Positions 51,176 to 60,496 of a stretch of 64,000 nucleotides of DNA are shown in pieces. The notes under the pieces are model-generated. The model saw only the letters and a list, made by a program, of their open reading frames with translations. It ran no database searches and had not been told where the DNA came from. Positions within the stretch are counted from its first letter, which is position 1, and the number at the start of each line of letters is the position of its first letter. The DNA comes from Acidobacteriota bacterium (GTDB lineage Bacteria > Acidobacteriota > UBA6911 > RPQK01 > JAJDTT01). The stretch lies in NCBI GenBank assembly GCA_028874215.1, contig JAPPLF010000080.1, positions 1 through 64,000 of the forward strand, given 5' to 3'. The position numbers and the translations under genes were made by a program.

Positions 51176-53938
51176 ATGAAGACACTGGCCCTCATGATCT
51201 CTCTGGCCCTGGTCTGGCCCGGCGTCGCCTTCCCTGCGAAGAGCGCCGACGGCTCCATGGCGTCTCAGATCGACATCCCCTTCGAGAAGTTCGTCCTGCC
51301 CAACGGCCTCACCCTCATCGTCCACGAGGACCACAAGGCGCCCATCGTGGGCGTGAACGTCTGGTACCACGTGGGGTCCAAGAACGAGAAGCCGGGACGG
51401 ACGGGCTTTGCCCACCTCTTCGAGCACCTCATGTTCAACGGGACGGAACACTGGCCCGGCGAGTTCTTCGAGCCTCTTGAGGAGGTTGGCGCCACCGGAA
51501 TGAACGGCACCACCAACGCCGATCGCACCAACTACTTCGAGAACGTCCCCAAGAACGCCCTGGACCTGGCCCTGTGGCTGGAGTCGGACCGCATGGGGCA
51601 CATGCTGGGCGCCATCTCCAAGGAGAAGCTGGACGAGCAGCGCGGGGTGGTCCAGAACGAGAAGCGCCAAGGGGAGAATCAACCGTACGGCCGGGCCTGG
51701 ACCCTCCTGACCGAGAATACCTACCCGGCGGGTCATCCCTATTCCTGGACCACCATCGGCTCCATGGAGGATCTGGATGCCGCCGAGCTGGACGACGTCA
51801 AGGAATGGTTCAAGACCTACTACGGCGCCGCCAACGCCGTGCTGTCCATCGCCGGCGACGTGGACGCCCAGGAGGTGAAGAAGAAGGTCGAGCACTACTT
51901 CGGAGACATTCCCTCCGGTCCTCCGGTGGACAAACAGGAAGCCTGGATCGCCAAGATGACGGGGACCCACCGGCAGCAGATGCAGGACCGCGTGCCCCAG
52001 GCACGAATCTACCGGGCCTGGAACGTTCCTCAGTGGGGAACCCGGGAAGCGGCTCTCCTGGACCTGGTGGCCGATATTCTGGGCGGAGGCAAGACCTCAC
52101 GGTTCTACAAACGGCTGGTCTACCAGGACCAGATCGCCACGGACGCGTCCAGTTTCCTCTACGCCCGGGAATTGAGCGGCCGATTCCAGGTGATGTCCAC
52201 GGCTCACCCGTCGAAGACACTGGGTGAAGTGGAGCGGGCCCTGGCCGAAGAGTTGGAGAAACTCATCCAGGAGGGGCCCACCCAAGCCGAATTGGATCTG
52301 GCCAGAACGCAGACGTTTGCCAGTTTCGTAAGGGGCCTGGAACGGGTCGGCGGGTTCGGCGGCAAGTCCGATATCCTGGCGTCCAACGAGGTCTACGGCG
52401 GTTCTCCCGATACCTACAAGAAATATTTCCGGTACCTGGAGGAAGCGACTCCGGAGGCCCTCCGCGACGTGGCTCGCGACTGGCTGTCCGACGGCGACTT
52501 CATCCTGGAAGTCCACCCGTTCCCCAAATACTCGACGGCTGATTCGGGAGCCGATCGGGACCGGTTGCCCGACGTGGGCGAGCCGCCGCCCGCCGAGTTT
52601 CCCCGCCTCCGGAAGGCGACCCTCTCCAACGGTCTGAAGGTGATTCTGGCCGAGCGTCACGCGGTGCCCGTCATCAACTTCAGGTTGCTCATGGATGCCG
52701 GCTATGCCGCCGATCTGGGCGGACTGGCGGGGACAGCCGACCTGGCGGCGGACATGATGGACGAAGGGACCTCGACCCGGAGCGCGCTTGAGATCAGCGA
52801 GGAAGCGGCCCGTCTTGGGGCCAATATCGGCAGCACCGCTTCCCTCGACGACTCGACGGTTTCACTGTCGGCGCTCAAATCGAATCTCGCCGGGTCGCTG
52901 GATCTCTATGCCGACGTTGTTTTGAATCCCTCCTTCCCGGAGAAAGAGCTGGAGCGGCTCCGGCGCCAGCTCCTGGCCCGGATCCAACGGGAAAAGGTCA
53001 GTCCCGTTCCCATGGCTCTGCGGGTGATGCCCAAGCTGATTTACGGACCCGATCACGCCTACGGGAACCCGCTGACCGGATCCGGAACCGAAGAGTCGGC
53101 GAAGGCCATCACCCGGGACCAGCTCAAGGATTTCCACGCCACCTGGTACCGGCCCAACAACGCCACCCTGATCGTGGTGGGGGACACGACCTTGGCCGAG
53201 ATCCAGCCTCATTTGGAGCGGGTCTTCAAGGCTTGGAAAAGCGGACCGGTTCCGGAAAAGAAGGTCGGGCGAGTGGACCACCACACCCGGTCCCAGGTCT
53301 ACCTCATGGACCGGCCCGGATCTCAACAGTCGCTGATCTTCGCCGGGCACGTGGCGCCGCCCACCAACAATCCCGACGAGATCTCCCACATCACCATGAA
53401 CCGCATCATCGGCGGCAGCTTCACCTCCCGCATCAACATGAACCTGCGGGAAGAAAAGCACTGGTCGTACGGGGCACGGACTCTCCTTTACGGCGCCCGG
53501 GGCCAGCGGCCCTTCATCGTCTACGCGCCGGTTCAGACGGACAAGACCAAGGAATCTGCAGCGGAGATTGATCGGGAGCTACGGGAGTACCGGGGAGAGC
53601 GGCCCGCCACGGCGGAGGAGCTGGACCGGGCCAAGAAGGCCCAGACGCTCAGCCTTCCCGGACGGTGGGAGACCTCGGGTGCGGTGGGAAGGACCATCGC
53701 CGAGATCGTCCGCTACGGGCTGGCCGACGACTACTACCGGACCTACCCCGGCAAGGTCCGGGCGCTTGACATCCCGGCCATCCTGGCGTCGGCCACCGAG
53801 GTGATTCGGCCGGACCAGTTGGTGTGGGTCATCGTCGGCGACCTTTCGAAGATCGAGGAGGGGGTCCGGGAGCTCAATCTCGGGGACGTGAAACGACTCG
53901 ACCAGGACGGAAACTTGATCGACGCTGCCGGGTCGTAG
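51176..53938 (+). CDS. M16 zinc peptidase (insulinase/PqqL-like), exported
   Basis: A 920-residue protein with a signal peptide (MKTLALMISLALVWPGVAFP) and four M16 domains. The inverted zinc motif HLFEH (His80, Glu83, His84) and the distal Glu162 in VQNEKRQGEN form the active site. The second half (LSNGLKVILAERHAVPVINFRLLMDAG) is the usual inactive copy, and RPNNATLIVVGD precedes the last domain. It would degrade peptides in the periplasm. TGGAGG precedes ATG at 51176; a longer frame begins at 51134 inside the previous gene's end. A lipoprotein gene follows. Confidence 0.94.
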   Translation: MKTLALMISLALVWPGVAFPAKSADGSMASQIDIPFEKFVLPNGLTLIVHEDHKAPIVGVNVWYHVGSKNEKPGRTGFAHLFEHLMFNGTEHWPGEFFEPLEEVGATGMNGTTNADRTNYFENVPKNALDLALWLESDRMGHMLGAISKEKLDEQRGVVQNEKRQGENQPYGRAWTLLTENTYPAGHPYSWTTIGSMEDLDAAELDDVKEWFKTYYGAANAVLSIAGDVDAQEVKKKVEHYFGDIPSGPPVDKQEAWIAKMTGTHRQQMQDRVPQARIYRAWNVPQWGTREAALLDLVADILGGGKTSRFYKRLVYQDQIATDASSFLYARELSGRFQVMSTAHPSKTLGEVERALAEELEKLIQEGPTQAELDLARTQTFASFVRGLERVGGFGGKSDILASNEVYGGSPDTYKKYFRYLEEATPEALRDVARDWLSDGDFILEVHPFPKYSTADSGADRDRLPDVGEPPPAEFPRLRKATLSNGLKVILAERHAVPVINFRLLMDAGYAADLGGLAGTADLAADMMDEGTSTRSALEISEEAARLGANIGSTASLDDSTVSLSALKSNLAGSLDLYADVVLNPSFPEKELERLRRQLLARIQREKVSPVPMALRVMPKLIYGPDHAYGNPLTGSGTEESAKAITRDQLKDFHATWYRPNNATLIVVGDTTLAEIQPHLERVFKAWKSGPVPEKKVGRVDHHTRSQVYLMDRPGSQQSLIFAGHVAPPTNNPDEISHITMNRIIGGSFTSRINMNLREEKHWSYGARTLLYGARGQRPFIVYAPVQTDKTKESAAEIDRELREYRGERPATAEELDRAKKAQTLSLPGRWETSGAVGRTIAEIVRYGLADDYYRTYPGKVRALDIPAILASATEVIRPDQLVWVIVGDLSKIEEGVRELNLGDVKRLDQDGNLIDAAGS

Positions 53939-53958
53939 CCGCGGATGGGGGAGAGTCT

Positions 53959-54660
53959 ATGAAAATCGGAATTCTGGCGGCTTTACTGCTCATCTCCATC
54001 GGGTGCGGGGGGATGGAATCGATGCCGACGACCACGGAGCGGATCAACACTTTCGACGCCGGCCGGGAGAGTTGGCAGATCTACGACTACAACGGCGGAA
54101 GCGGCAACGAGAACGTCTTTTTCCTGACCAGTTGGGAAGAGGCCGGTGGAGTGGGGAATTCCGGCTATGTCTGGGGGGACGACTCCCGGTGGCGGATCGA
54201 TACTCCGGAGGACCCCCATTCGATTCTGCCTCTGATCCTCTATCACCGGTGGATTGCCGAGGACCTCGAGGAAGGGCCGAGTACGACTCCCCGGCCCACG
54301 GGATTTCGCCAGGAGGAAGCCCTCGACCTGCGGGGCGCCCGGGTGTCGGTTCACCTTCGAGGCGACGACCTGGATCTGAAGGGCGCCCGGTGCTTCTTCT
54401 GGGTCCACTCCGGCGGCACCAGGTGGCACTACACGGGCCGGCCTCTCAAGATCCAGCAGGGGGAATGGGGCCCGCCCGAGCACTTCGTCCTGGTCAACGA
54501 CGAATCTCTTTGGCACCGGAGCTGGGCCCCGTCCAAGACCTCCCTGAACGATCTTCTCAAGAACAGCGCCAGCTACGGGTTTTCTTTCGTAGGGTTCTCG
54601 GAAGAGGTGACGGGTAAGCTCTCCATGGACCAGTTCGAGATCCATCTGGCGTCCCAATAA
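53959..54660 (+). CDS. Lipoprotein of unknown function (233 aa)
   Basis: The signal sequence LLISIGC gives a lipobox at Cys16. The rest is a beta-rich, Trp-rich protein (RINTFDAGRESWQIYDYNGGSGNENVFFL, WVHSGGTRWHYTGRPLKIQQGEWGPPEHFVL, LLKNSASYGFSFVGFS) that looks like a jelly-roll or carbohydrate-binding fold. I recognise no named family. It lies 20 bases after the M16 peptidase with GGGGGAGAG upstream, so the two are probably cotranscribed. Confidence 0.7.
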   Translation: MKIGILAALLLISIGCGGMESMPTTTERINTFDAGRESWQIYDYNGGSGNENVFFLTSWEEAGGVGNSGYVWGDDSRWRIDTPEDPHSILPLILYHRWIAEDLEEGPSTTPRPTGFRQEEALDLRGARVSVHLRGDDLDLKGARCFFWVHSGGTRWHYTGRPLKIQQGEWGPPEHFVLVNDESLWHRSWAPSKTSLNDLLKNSASYGFSFVGFSEEVTGKLSMDQFEIHLASQ

Positions 54661-54731
54661 CCGCGACTGTCCAGCCGCCGAAGTCAAAGGCCACAAGCGT
54701 AAGCCACTGTCGTGATGGGTAAAGCAATCTA

Positions 54732-54749
54732 TGAGATACTTGTATCACA
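54732..54749 (+). promoter_or_regulatory. Palindrome upstream of the RHH antitoxin gene
   Basis: GATAC-TT-GTATC (54735-54746), extended to TG and CA at the ends with one mismatch, lies 25 bases before the antitoxin start. RHH antitoxins bind such palindromes to autoregulate. Inferred from position. Confidence 0.45.
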
Positions 54750-54773
54750 CAAACCACGCGAAGGAGGATCCTC

Positions 54774-55004
54774 ATGGCTCCTGTCTCTCTACGCTTGCCG
54801 GATGAAGTCTCGCAACGCCTGCAACGGTTGGCCGACCTTACAGGGCGCAGCAAGACCTTCTACATGATCGAGGCCATTCGGGAACACTTGGACGACCTCG
54901 AGGATTTATACCTTGCCGAACAACGGCTGATCGCCCTTCGATCCGGACAGTCTCGGACCGTGTCGCTGGAAGAAGTAATGCAGCGCTATGGGTTGGAGGA
55001 TTGA
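54774..55004 (+). CDS. Ribbon-helix-helix antitoxin (RelB/CopG type)
   Basis: A 76-residue protein: SLRLPDEVSQRLQRLADLTGRSKTFYMIEAIREHLDDLEDLYLAEQRL is a ribbon-helix-helix domain, and RTVSLEEVMQRYGLED is the toxin-binding tail found in this subgroup. AAGGAGG lies seven bases before the ATG, one of the strongest ribosome-binding sites in the window, as expected for an antitoxin. Its last 17 bases overlap the toxin gene. Confidence 0.92.
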   Translation: MAPVSLRLPDEVSQRLQRLADLTGRSKTFYMIEAIREHLDDLEDLYLAEQRLIALRSGQSRTVSLEEVMQRYGLED

Positions 55005-55257
55005 ACTGGATCGGGAGGCGGTCCGCGACTTGGAAAAGTTGGATCGGCCTGCGGCACGGCGGATTCTTGCCTTTTTGCATAGTCGTGTTGGGGCTTTGGA
55101 TGACCCACGCCGCATTGGAAAGGCCCTCAAGGGAGCCAAAATGGGCGATTTCTGGAGGTGCCGGGTTGGCAAATTCCGCATCGTCGCCCACCTTGAGGAC
55201 GGCGTGTTCCGCGTGCTGGTGGTGAGGATCGGTCGCCGGGACAAGGTGTACCGGTGA
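54988..55257 (+). CDS. RelE/ParE-family toxin
   Basis: An 89-residue protein (GWRIELDREAVRDLEKLDRPAARRILAFL, LKGAKMGDFWRCRVGKFRIVAHLEDGVFRVLVVRIGRRDKVYR) with the RelE fold and the basic residues (Arg/Lys near 60-65, C-terminal KVYR) used for mRNA cleavage on the ribosome. It starts within the end of the antitoxin gene. A ParE-type gyrase poison is an alternative, but the WRCRVGKFRI and RRDKVYR pattern favours RelE. Confidence 0.92.
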   Translation: MGWRIELDREAVRDLEKLDRPAARRILAFLHSRVGALDDPRRIGKALKGAKMGDFWRCRVGKFRIVAHLEDGVFRVLVVRIGRRDKVYR

Positions 55258-55354
55258 CGTGAGAATGCCGCCAACCATTCACGGACTACACTGGACGGGC
55301 CCACCGAAAGAGATCAGGGTCGAGAATCCATGCCCATCACCTGCCGATTCCTCA

Positions 55355-57106
55355 TCATTTCTTGTTGCGAATCGATTCCTGCATCCGCTTCCCGAAGTCT
55401 TTCTGGCCTCCGGCGGGGTTGGACTGGTGGCGCGGATGTGGGGGAACCCCCATCGCCGGCTCGTTGGAGTCGCGGCCCCAGTGACCGGACCGGTGAGTGA
55501 TCACGTCCAGCCAGCGGGCGTTGGCCTGGCGCCGGGCCAGATCGCCGTCGGGATCGGGCAGCGTGTAGGTGTAGGAGTAGAGCTTCGCCCGCTTGAGATA
55601 CAGTTTGAGGCAGACCCCGCCGTACTGTTCCACGCTCAGATCGTAGGGAGACCGTCCGCTTTTCCAGGTCAGCTTCTGGGCGTTTCCGTCTGACGTCAAT
55701 GGAACCGAATCGGCCCGGGTGAAGTCCTGGATCGGTTCCCCGTAGGGCGTGACCAGCTCCGCCTCGATGGAGCCGCCCTCGGCGTCGGCGTTCACCAGGA
55801 TCTCGTAGGCCGGACCCCACGGCTTGGTCATCAACCAGCCCTCTTCCTCTCCGGCGTCCAGGGAGATCCAGTGGTCCTCGGGCATGCGGGCCACCATCAG
55901 CACGCACAGGTCACGGGTCCCTTGGGACAGGTCGTAGGAGAGCCAGTCCCACCAGGTGTGGTTCAGGCGGCTGGCCGTGTAATAGATCCAGGTCTCGCCG
56001 TCGCGCACCAGGGGGTTCTCGGCCGGGTAGAGCATGCCGCCGTCCTGGTCGCCCGGCTTACCCACAGGCACCACCGGCGAGCGGTCGTCGGGACGATGCC
56101 AGGTTCTGCCGTCGCGGCTGTAGGCCAGGGAGATTTCCAACTGGCCCACCTTGCCCCGGGGGTAGTCGGGCGGCTTGTGGTAGGCGCCGTAGGTGGGGGC
56201 GAAGGGGTGAACGTAGTAGGGATTGATGATGCCCAGGAAGAAGTTCTCGTAGCGGAAGACCGGCATGTCGTAGATGTTGTAGAGCTCCGGCGGGTCCAGA
56301 TCGTCGCCGGCCACCAGGACGCGGCCCGTGTCCTCCCAGTTGACCAGGTCGTAGCTCTCGTACTGCGAGATGTCCCGCGGAGCGTTGGGTACCCGCCTGG
56401 TCATTAGAACGTATTTCCGGCGGTCCGGGTCGTAGAAGAGGGTGCAGTTGTCGTCGCTGATGCCACGTATTACCGGGTTGACGTGGCGGGGACGCTGCCA
56501 GTGCAGTCCGTCGTGGGAATAGGCCAGGTTCAGCGCCGAGTGGTGCCGGGCCCAGAGCGACTCTTCACCGAAGGTGTTGAAGATCATCTTGTAGCGGCGG
56601 GCGGCGATGTCGCTGGGGTCTTTGATGATGGAGTAGACGAATGTCCGCTTGAAGTCGATGACCATGTTGTGCTCGCGCGAACCGTTCACCTCCACCAGGC
56701 CCAGTTTCGGTTTCTCCCAGGTGAGTCCATCCCGGCTGACGGCGTAGGCCACGCCCCGGGGACCGTCGGACGTCTCTCCCTGCCAGCGCATGAGCGTGTA
56801 CCACATCTTGAAGATCTGCTCTTCCTCGTCGTACATCACCGAGACGTAGTTGAGCATGTCCCGTTCCGTCTCCCAGGGGGCGTCGAGACGCAACACCGGC
56901 TCCTTGTGCTTGGCCGCCTGATTCACCTTGCGGCGCAAGTTGTGGTGCTCCACCAGGGGGTCGTCGTCGATGAGGAGAAACTTGTAGCGGGCGAACTGCC
57001 GGTCCGGGCTCGCAGCCGTTTCAGCGGTAGCCGTGTTTCCGCCAAGGAACGCCGCCGAGACCAGAATCGAGAGCACACTGCGACGGATTCGGGAGAGTGG
57101 GAGCAT
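55355..57106 (-). CDS. Glycosidase-like exported protein, paralogue 4 of 4
   Basis: A 583-residue protein with a signal (RRSVLSILVSAAFLGGNTATA). Its propeller motifs VAYAVSRDGLTWEKPKLGLVEVNGSREHNMVI, LNLAYSHDGLHWQRPRHVN and ISLAYSRDGRTWHRPDD, and the C-terminal domain (SIEAELVTPYGEPIQDFTRADSV to RAKLYSYTY), align with paralogues 1-3. A polar tail of about 55 residues is unique. AAGGAGG precedes the ATG. It lies 42 bases downstream of the TonB-type receptor in the same direction, a pairing typical of glycan uptake loci, so it may process the ligand that the receptor imports. Confidence 0.78.
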   Translation of the reverse strand: MLPLSRIRRSVLSILVSAAFLGGNTATAETAASPDRQFARYKFLLIDDDPLVEHHNLRRKVNQAAKHKEPVLRLDAPWETERDMLNYVSVMYDEEEQIFKMWYTLMRWQGETSDGPRGVAYAVSRDGLTWEKPKLGLVEVNGSREHNMVIDFKRTFVYSIIKDPSDIAARRYKMIFNTFGEESLWARHHSALNLAYSHDGLHWQRPRHVNPVIRGISDDNCTLFYDPDRRKYVLMTRRVPNAPRDISQYESYDLVNWEDTGRVLVAGDDLDPPELYNIYDMPVFRYENFFLGIINPYYVHPFAPTYGAYHKPPDYPRGKVGQLEISLAYSRDGRTWHRPDDRSPVVPVGKPGDQDGGMLYPAENPLVRDGETWIYYTASRLNHTWWDWLSYDLSQGTRDLCVLMVARMPEDHWISLDAGEEEGWLMTKPWGPAYEILVNADAEGGSIEAELVTPYGEPIQDFTRADSVPLTSDGNAQKLTWKSGRSPYDLSVEQYGGVCLKLYLKRAKLYSYTYTLPDPDGDLARRQANARWLDVITHRSGHWGRDSNEPAMGVPPHPRHQSNPAGGQKDFGKRMQESIRNKK

Positions 57107-57148
57107 GGAGTGGTCCTCCTTCGTTCTGTTTGAAAATGATGATTCGAG

Positions 57149-60100
57149 TCAGAAGTAAAACTTCAGGGCCAACTGGATCTGCCGGGCGGCCAGCGTCTGG
57201 GCCAGGACGCCAAATCCGGCGGTTCCGTAGAGGAGAGTCTGCTGTCTTGAGTTGACCACAAAGTTGGGCCGGTTGGTGGCGTTGAAGGCTTCCACCCGGG
57301 CCTCCAGCCGTTGAGTCTCGGCCAGACGGAAGGTCCGGCGCAGGGAGATGTCCAGGTTGAAGAGGCCGGGGGCCTCGACGACGCCGCGGCCGGAGTTTCC
57401 ATATTCAAACGCTGCCGGCAGAGCGAACGCGCTGGTGTCGAACCAGCGGGCGGGAGTCCGCTCGTGGCCGGGCAGATTCGCGTCCCGGATGCGGTCCGGC
57501 CACTGGGACGCTTCCGACCCGGCGTCCAAGGGGTCGCCGGGCAGAGAGACCGTGCGCCAGCCGCCCTCCTGGAAATTGGCGATGGCCCGGATCGACCATC
57601 CCCTCAACAACTGTGAGGCCAAGCCGCTCTGGAGCAGAGTCCGGTTAGGGCCAAAGGGCAGATCGAATCCGCCCGAAAGCATCAAACGCACCGGAATATG
57701 GAAGTCCGCCACTCCCCGGGTCGCCTCCAGAGGCAGATTGCGGGACCGGTAAATTCGCCGGGAAGTGTATCCGGTAGTTCCCCCTCCGGTCTGAATCAGG
57801 CGCGACCAGCTCAATGAGGCCAGCAGGTACAGGCCGTCGGCGCCCGCGGCCTTTTCCACCTGGAAGTGCATGCCCTGGTACCAGGAATCGCCGGCTGCAA
57901 ACGGGAAATAGACCGCTTGAAGATGAGGCCAAGGCCGCCGAAGCTGCCGGTCTCCGGTCCCCGGAACCGCGTCGTTCCAGGAGACCGTCTCCAGGAGATC
58001 GGTCGATCGGGAGCCATGGTAGCCGGTGTCCAGCAGCCAGCGGGAAGTGAATTCGTGCTGGAGGCTGAGGCCCCAGGAATGGGTCCGGGACAAGGGCAGG
58101 GGCGTCTGGAATCCGTAGTGGTCGGGAATGGCCGTGTCCCGGTTCTCGTCGGGAAATGGGTCCGACAAGCGCAGGGAAGGGATCTCCAGAGGGCTGTTGA
58201 AAATGAGCCGTTCGGCTCCGGGCCGGGGATTCCGGCTCAGGCGGAGAATCATGTTCAGGTCCGGCTCGTTGCCATGAAGACCGTATCCGGTGCGCAGAAC
58301 GGTCTTGTCCGCCAGGCGAAGCGACACGCCCAGGCGCGGCAATATTCCGTCCAGAGGGTTCCATCGGACCAGTGGATAGTTGGGTTGGAAGCGGCCCGTT
58401 TCCCAAGGTTTCAGATCCAGCTCGAGCAAGGCGGGGACCGTCTGTCCGGTCAGGGGATCCAGGTTCGACATGAAGCCCCGCCTTTCCCTCCATGGCAGCC
58501 GCAGCTCGTAGCGCAGGCCCAGGTTCAGCGTCAGCCGGGGGCTGGCCTTCCAGGTGTCCTGCAGGTAGAGGTAGTAGCTGTCCTGATGGAATCGCCCCCG
58601 GGAGCCCTCCCCTCCCAAACGGCTTTGAGACACGTAGCCCAGCAGAAAATCGGCGAAACCGTTGCCCGTATACCGGTCGAAGAAGTTGAACCGGCTGCGA
58701 CGGGACGTCACGTAAAGGTTGTAGTGCCGGCGGAAGTGGATGCCGGTTTTCAGGGAATGGTCTCCTTCCACCACCGTCAGGTCCTGATTCGCCTGCCAGT
58801 TGCCCAGGCTGCTGGGGCCGAGGAAGGAATAGTCGCCGATTCTGGTGTAACCCTGGATCTCGACGATCGGCACCCCGATTCGATCCACGTCGCTCTGCAG
58901 GAGTTCCGGAATTCCCAGATCCAACTCCCTGGCGTGGGAGGATATCCGGGACTTGTAGGGACGGCGGAACCAATGGAGGCTGGTCACGGCCTGGACTCTC
59001 GGGCTCAGGCTGCGAGTGTGGGAGAGGGACTGTCCCCATGTGGCCAGGGGGTGGCGGGTGGAGAAGATGCTGATGGGCTGGGTCGAGGTCCAGTGGTTGG
59101 AGTCCAGGACGAAACGGCCGGCCCAACGGCTCACGTCGGATTGTCTCACGTCGATGCGGGCGATGACCTGCGAATTGTCCAAGGGACTGTGGGAGTCGGG
59201 ACTGGTGAAGTTCAGGGCTCCGGGTGTGTTGGGTTCGGGCCAGTAACGGAGGAGTTTCAAGGCGACGGGGTCCAGCCGATTTGCCGGGATCCGGTTTTCC
59301 GGGAAAGAGCCTCCCGTCAACGGGTCCCGGATGGGAACGGCGAACCGGCCCTGTTTTTCGCCGGCAGTCGGGACCACTCCGGTGAGAGGCTTGGTCTCCC
59401 GGATCGCACGCAACTGGTAGGAGACGAAGAACCAGGCCCGGTCCCGCCCGTTCAGCAGGCCGGGAAAAAGAAGGGGTCCTCCGAGAGTGGCCCCCAACTG
59501 GTTGCGCTTGAACTCCGCCTTTCGCTGCTCGAAGAAATTGCGGGCGTCCAGGTTGTCGTTCCGGTGAAACCAGAACCAGCCGCCGTGGAATTCGTTTGTG
59601 CCGCTCTTGGTCACCGCCACGATCTGGCCTCCGGGCCGGATGCCGAATTCCGCGGAATAGAGTCCGGTCTTGACATCGAATTCCCTGAGGGCGTCGGTGC
59701 TGGCGTTGAAGGAGGGGGTTCCGTCGCCGTGGGTGAAGAGGGTGCCGTCGATGAAGATCAGGTTGTCCTTGCGCCTCATGCCCAACACTTTGACGCTGCG
59801 GCTGCGGCTTTCGTGGCTGGTCGCGGCCCCGGCCGCCAAAGTGACCAACTGGCCCACGTCACGGGTATTGACCGGCATGCTCTCCAGCTTTTCCTGGTCG
59901 ATCAGTTGCCCCCGGTCCTCCCGGCCGGTCCCCGCCAGCACCGTACCGCTGCGGATCGACTGCCGGATCCCGGGATCTCCGGGGACCAGGAGAAAATCTT
60001 CCTCACGAATCTGTTCCACGAGAAGCCGAATGTGGGTTCGGACCTGGGTTTCGTAGCCCGGGAGCGACGCCGTAATCTCGTAGTGGCCGGGAGGCAGACC

Positions 60101-60376
60101 GCTTCGCCGGTAGTTTCCGTTGGCGTTGGTCAGCAGCAGGAAGGCCTCGTTGGTGTCGACGCGGTGGATTGCCACCTCAACTCCGGCCGCGGCCTCGCCG
60201 TTCTTCTTGCCCACGTGCCCCACCAGGGTTCCGGTGCCCATCTGGGCCAGAGCCTCACCGGGACTCGAGAAGAGAAAGGCGGGCAGTAGAGCCAGGAGCC
60301 GGAGCTGCTGCGCGCGCCGGCGGACGAACGCCGCTGCACGACCGGAGCGCTGCGTAAACCGCATCTGGGGAATCAT
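57149..60376 (-). CDS. TonB-dependent receptor-like protein with carboxypeptidase-regulatory domain (Oar-like)
   Basis: A 1075-residue outer-membrane protein. A signal (LRLLALLPAFLFSSPGEALA) leads into a CarboxypepD_reg-like beta sandwich (about 50-130; GTLVGHVGKKNGEAAAGVEVAIHRVDTNEAFLLLTNANGNYRRSGLPPGHYEIT). A plug domain follows (about 165-270; MPVNTRDVGQLVTLAAG, FIDGTLFTHGDGTPSFNASTDALREFDVKTGLYSAEFGIRPGGQIVAVTKSGTNEFHGGWFWFHRND). A long barrel ends in IQLALKFYF with the usual C-terminal aromatic. This architecture is expanded in Acidobacteriota. It probably imports or binds oligosaccharides or peptides. It is first in a two-gene unit with paralogue 4. Confidence 0.93.
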   Translation of the reverse strand: MIPQMRFTQRSGRAAAFVRRRAQQLRLLALLPAFLFSSPGEALAQMGTGTLVGHVGKKNGEAAAGVEVAIHRVDTNEAFLLLTNANGNYRRSGLPPGHYEITASLPGYETQVRTHIRLLVEQIREEDFLLVPGDPGIRQSIRSGTVLAGTGREDRGQLIDQEKLESMPVNTRDVGQLVTLAAGAATSHESRSRSVKVLGMRRKDNLIFIDGTLFTHGDGTPSFNASTDALREFDVKTGLYSAEFGIRPGGQIVAVTKSGTNEFHGGWFWFHRNDNLDARNFFEQRKAEFKRNQLGATLGGPLLFPGLLNGRDRAWFFVSYQLRAIRETKPLTGVVPTAGEKQGRFAVPIRDPLTGGSFPENRIPANRLDPVALKLLRYWPEPNTPGALNFTSPDSHSPLDNSQVIARIDVRQSDVSRWAGRFVLDSNHWTSTQPISIFSTRHPLATWGQSLSHTRSLSPRVQAVTSLHWFRRPYKSRISSHARELDLGIPELLQSDVDRIGVPIVEIQGYTRIGDYSFLGPSSLGNWQANQDLTVVEGDHSLKTGIHFRRHYNLYVTSRRSRFNFFDRYTGNGFADFLLGYVSQSRLGGEGSRGRFHQDSYYLYLQDTWKASPRLTLNLGLRYELRLPWRERRGFMSNLDPLTGQTVPALLELDLKPWETGRFQPNYPLVRWNPLDGILPRLGVSLRLADKTVLRTGYGLHGNEPDLNMILRLSRNPRPGAERLIFNSPLEIPSLRLSDPFPDENRDTAIPDHYGFQTPLPLSRTHSWGLSLQHEFTSRWLLDTGYHGSRSTDLLETVSWNDAVPGTGDRQLRRPWPHLQAVYFPFAAGDSWYQGMHFQVEKAAGADGLYLLASLSWSRLIQTGGGTTGYTSRRIYRSRNLPLEATRGVADFHIPVRLMLSGGFDLPFGPNRTLLQSGLASQLLRGWSIRAIANFQEGGWRTVSLPGDPLDAGSEASQWPDRIRDANLPGHERTPARWFDTSAFALPAAFEYGNSGRGVVEAPGLFNLDISLRRTFRLAETQRLEARVEAFNATNRPNFVVNSRQQTLLYGTAGFGVLAQTLAARQIQLALKFYF

Positions 60377-60496
60377 TTGTCGACCGTGGCATCTCCGCGG
60401 CGCCGTTTCGCACTGTGTGACGGCGAGCGAAAACCGCGCGTCAGTCTACCACGCAGGGGGTGCGGTTCCGGTGCGGACAACTCCCGGCTGGCCGCT

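Noticed and set aside
57866-60289. Plus-strand open frame of about 800 codons opposite the receptor gene
   Set aside because: Shadow of the TonB-type receptor; low-complexity composition with no signal, domain or ribosome-binding site.
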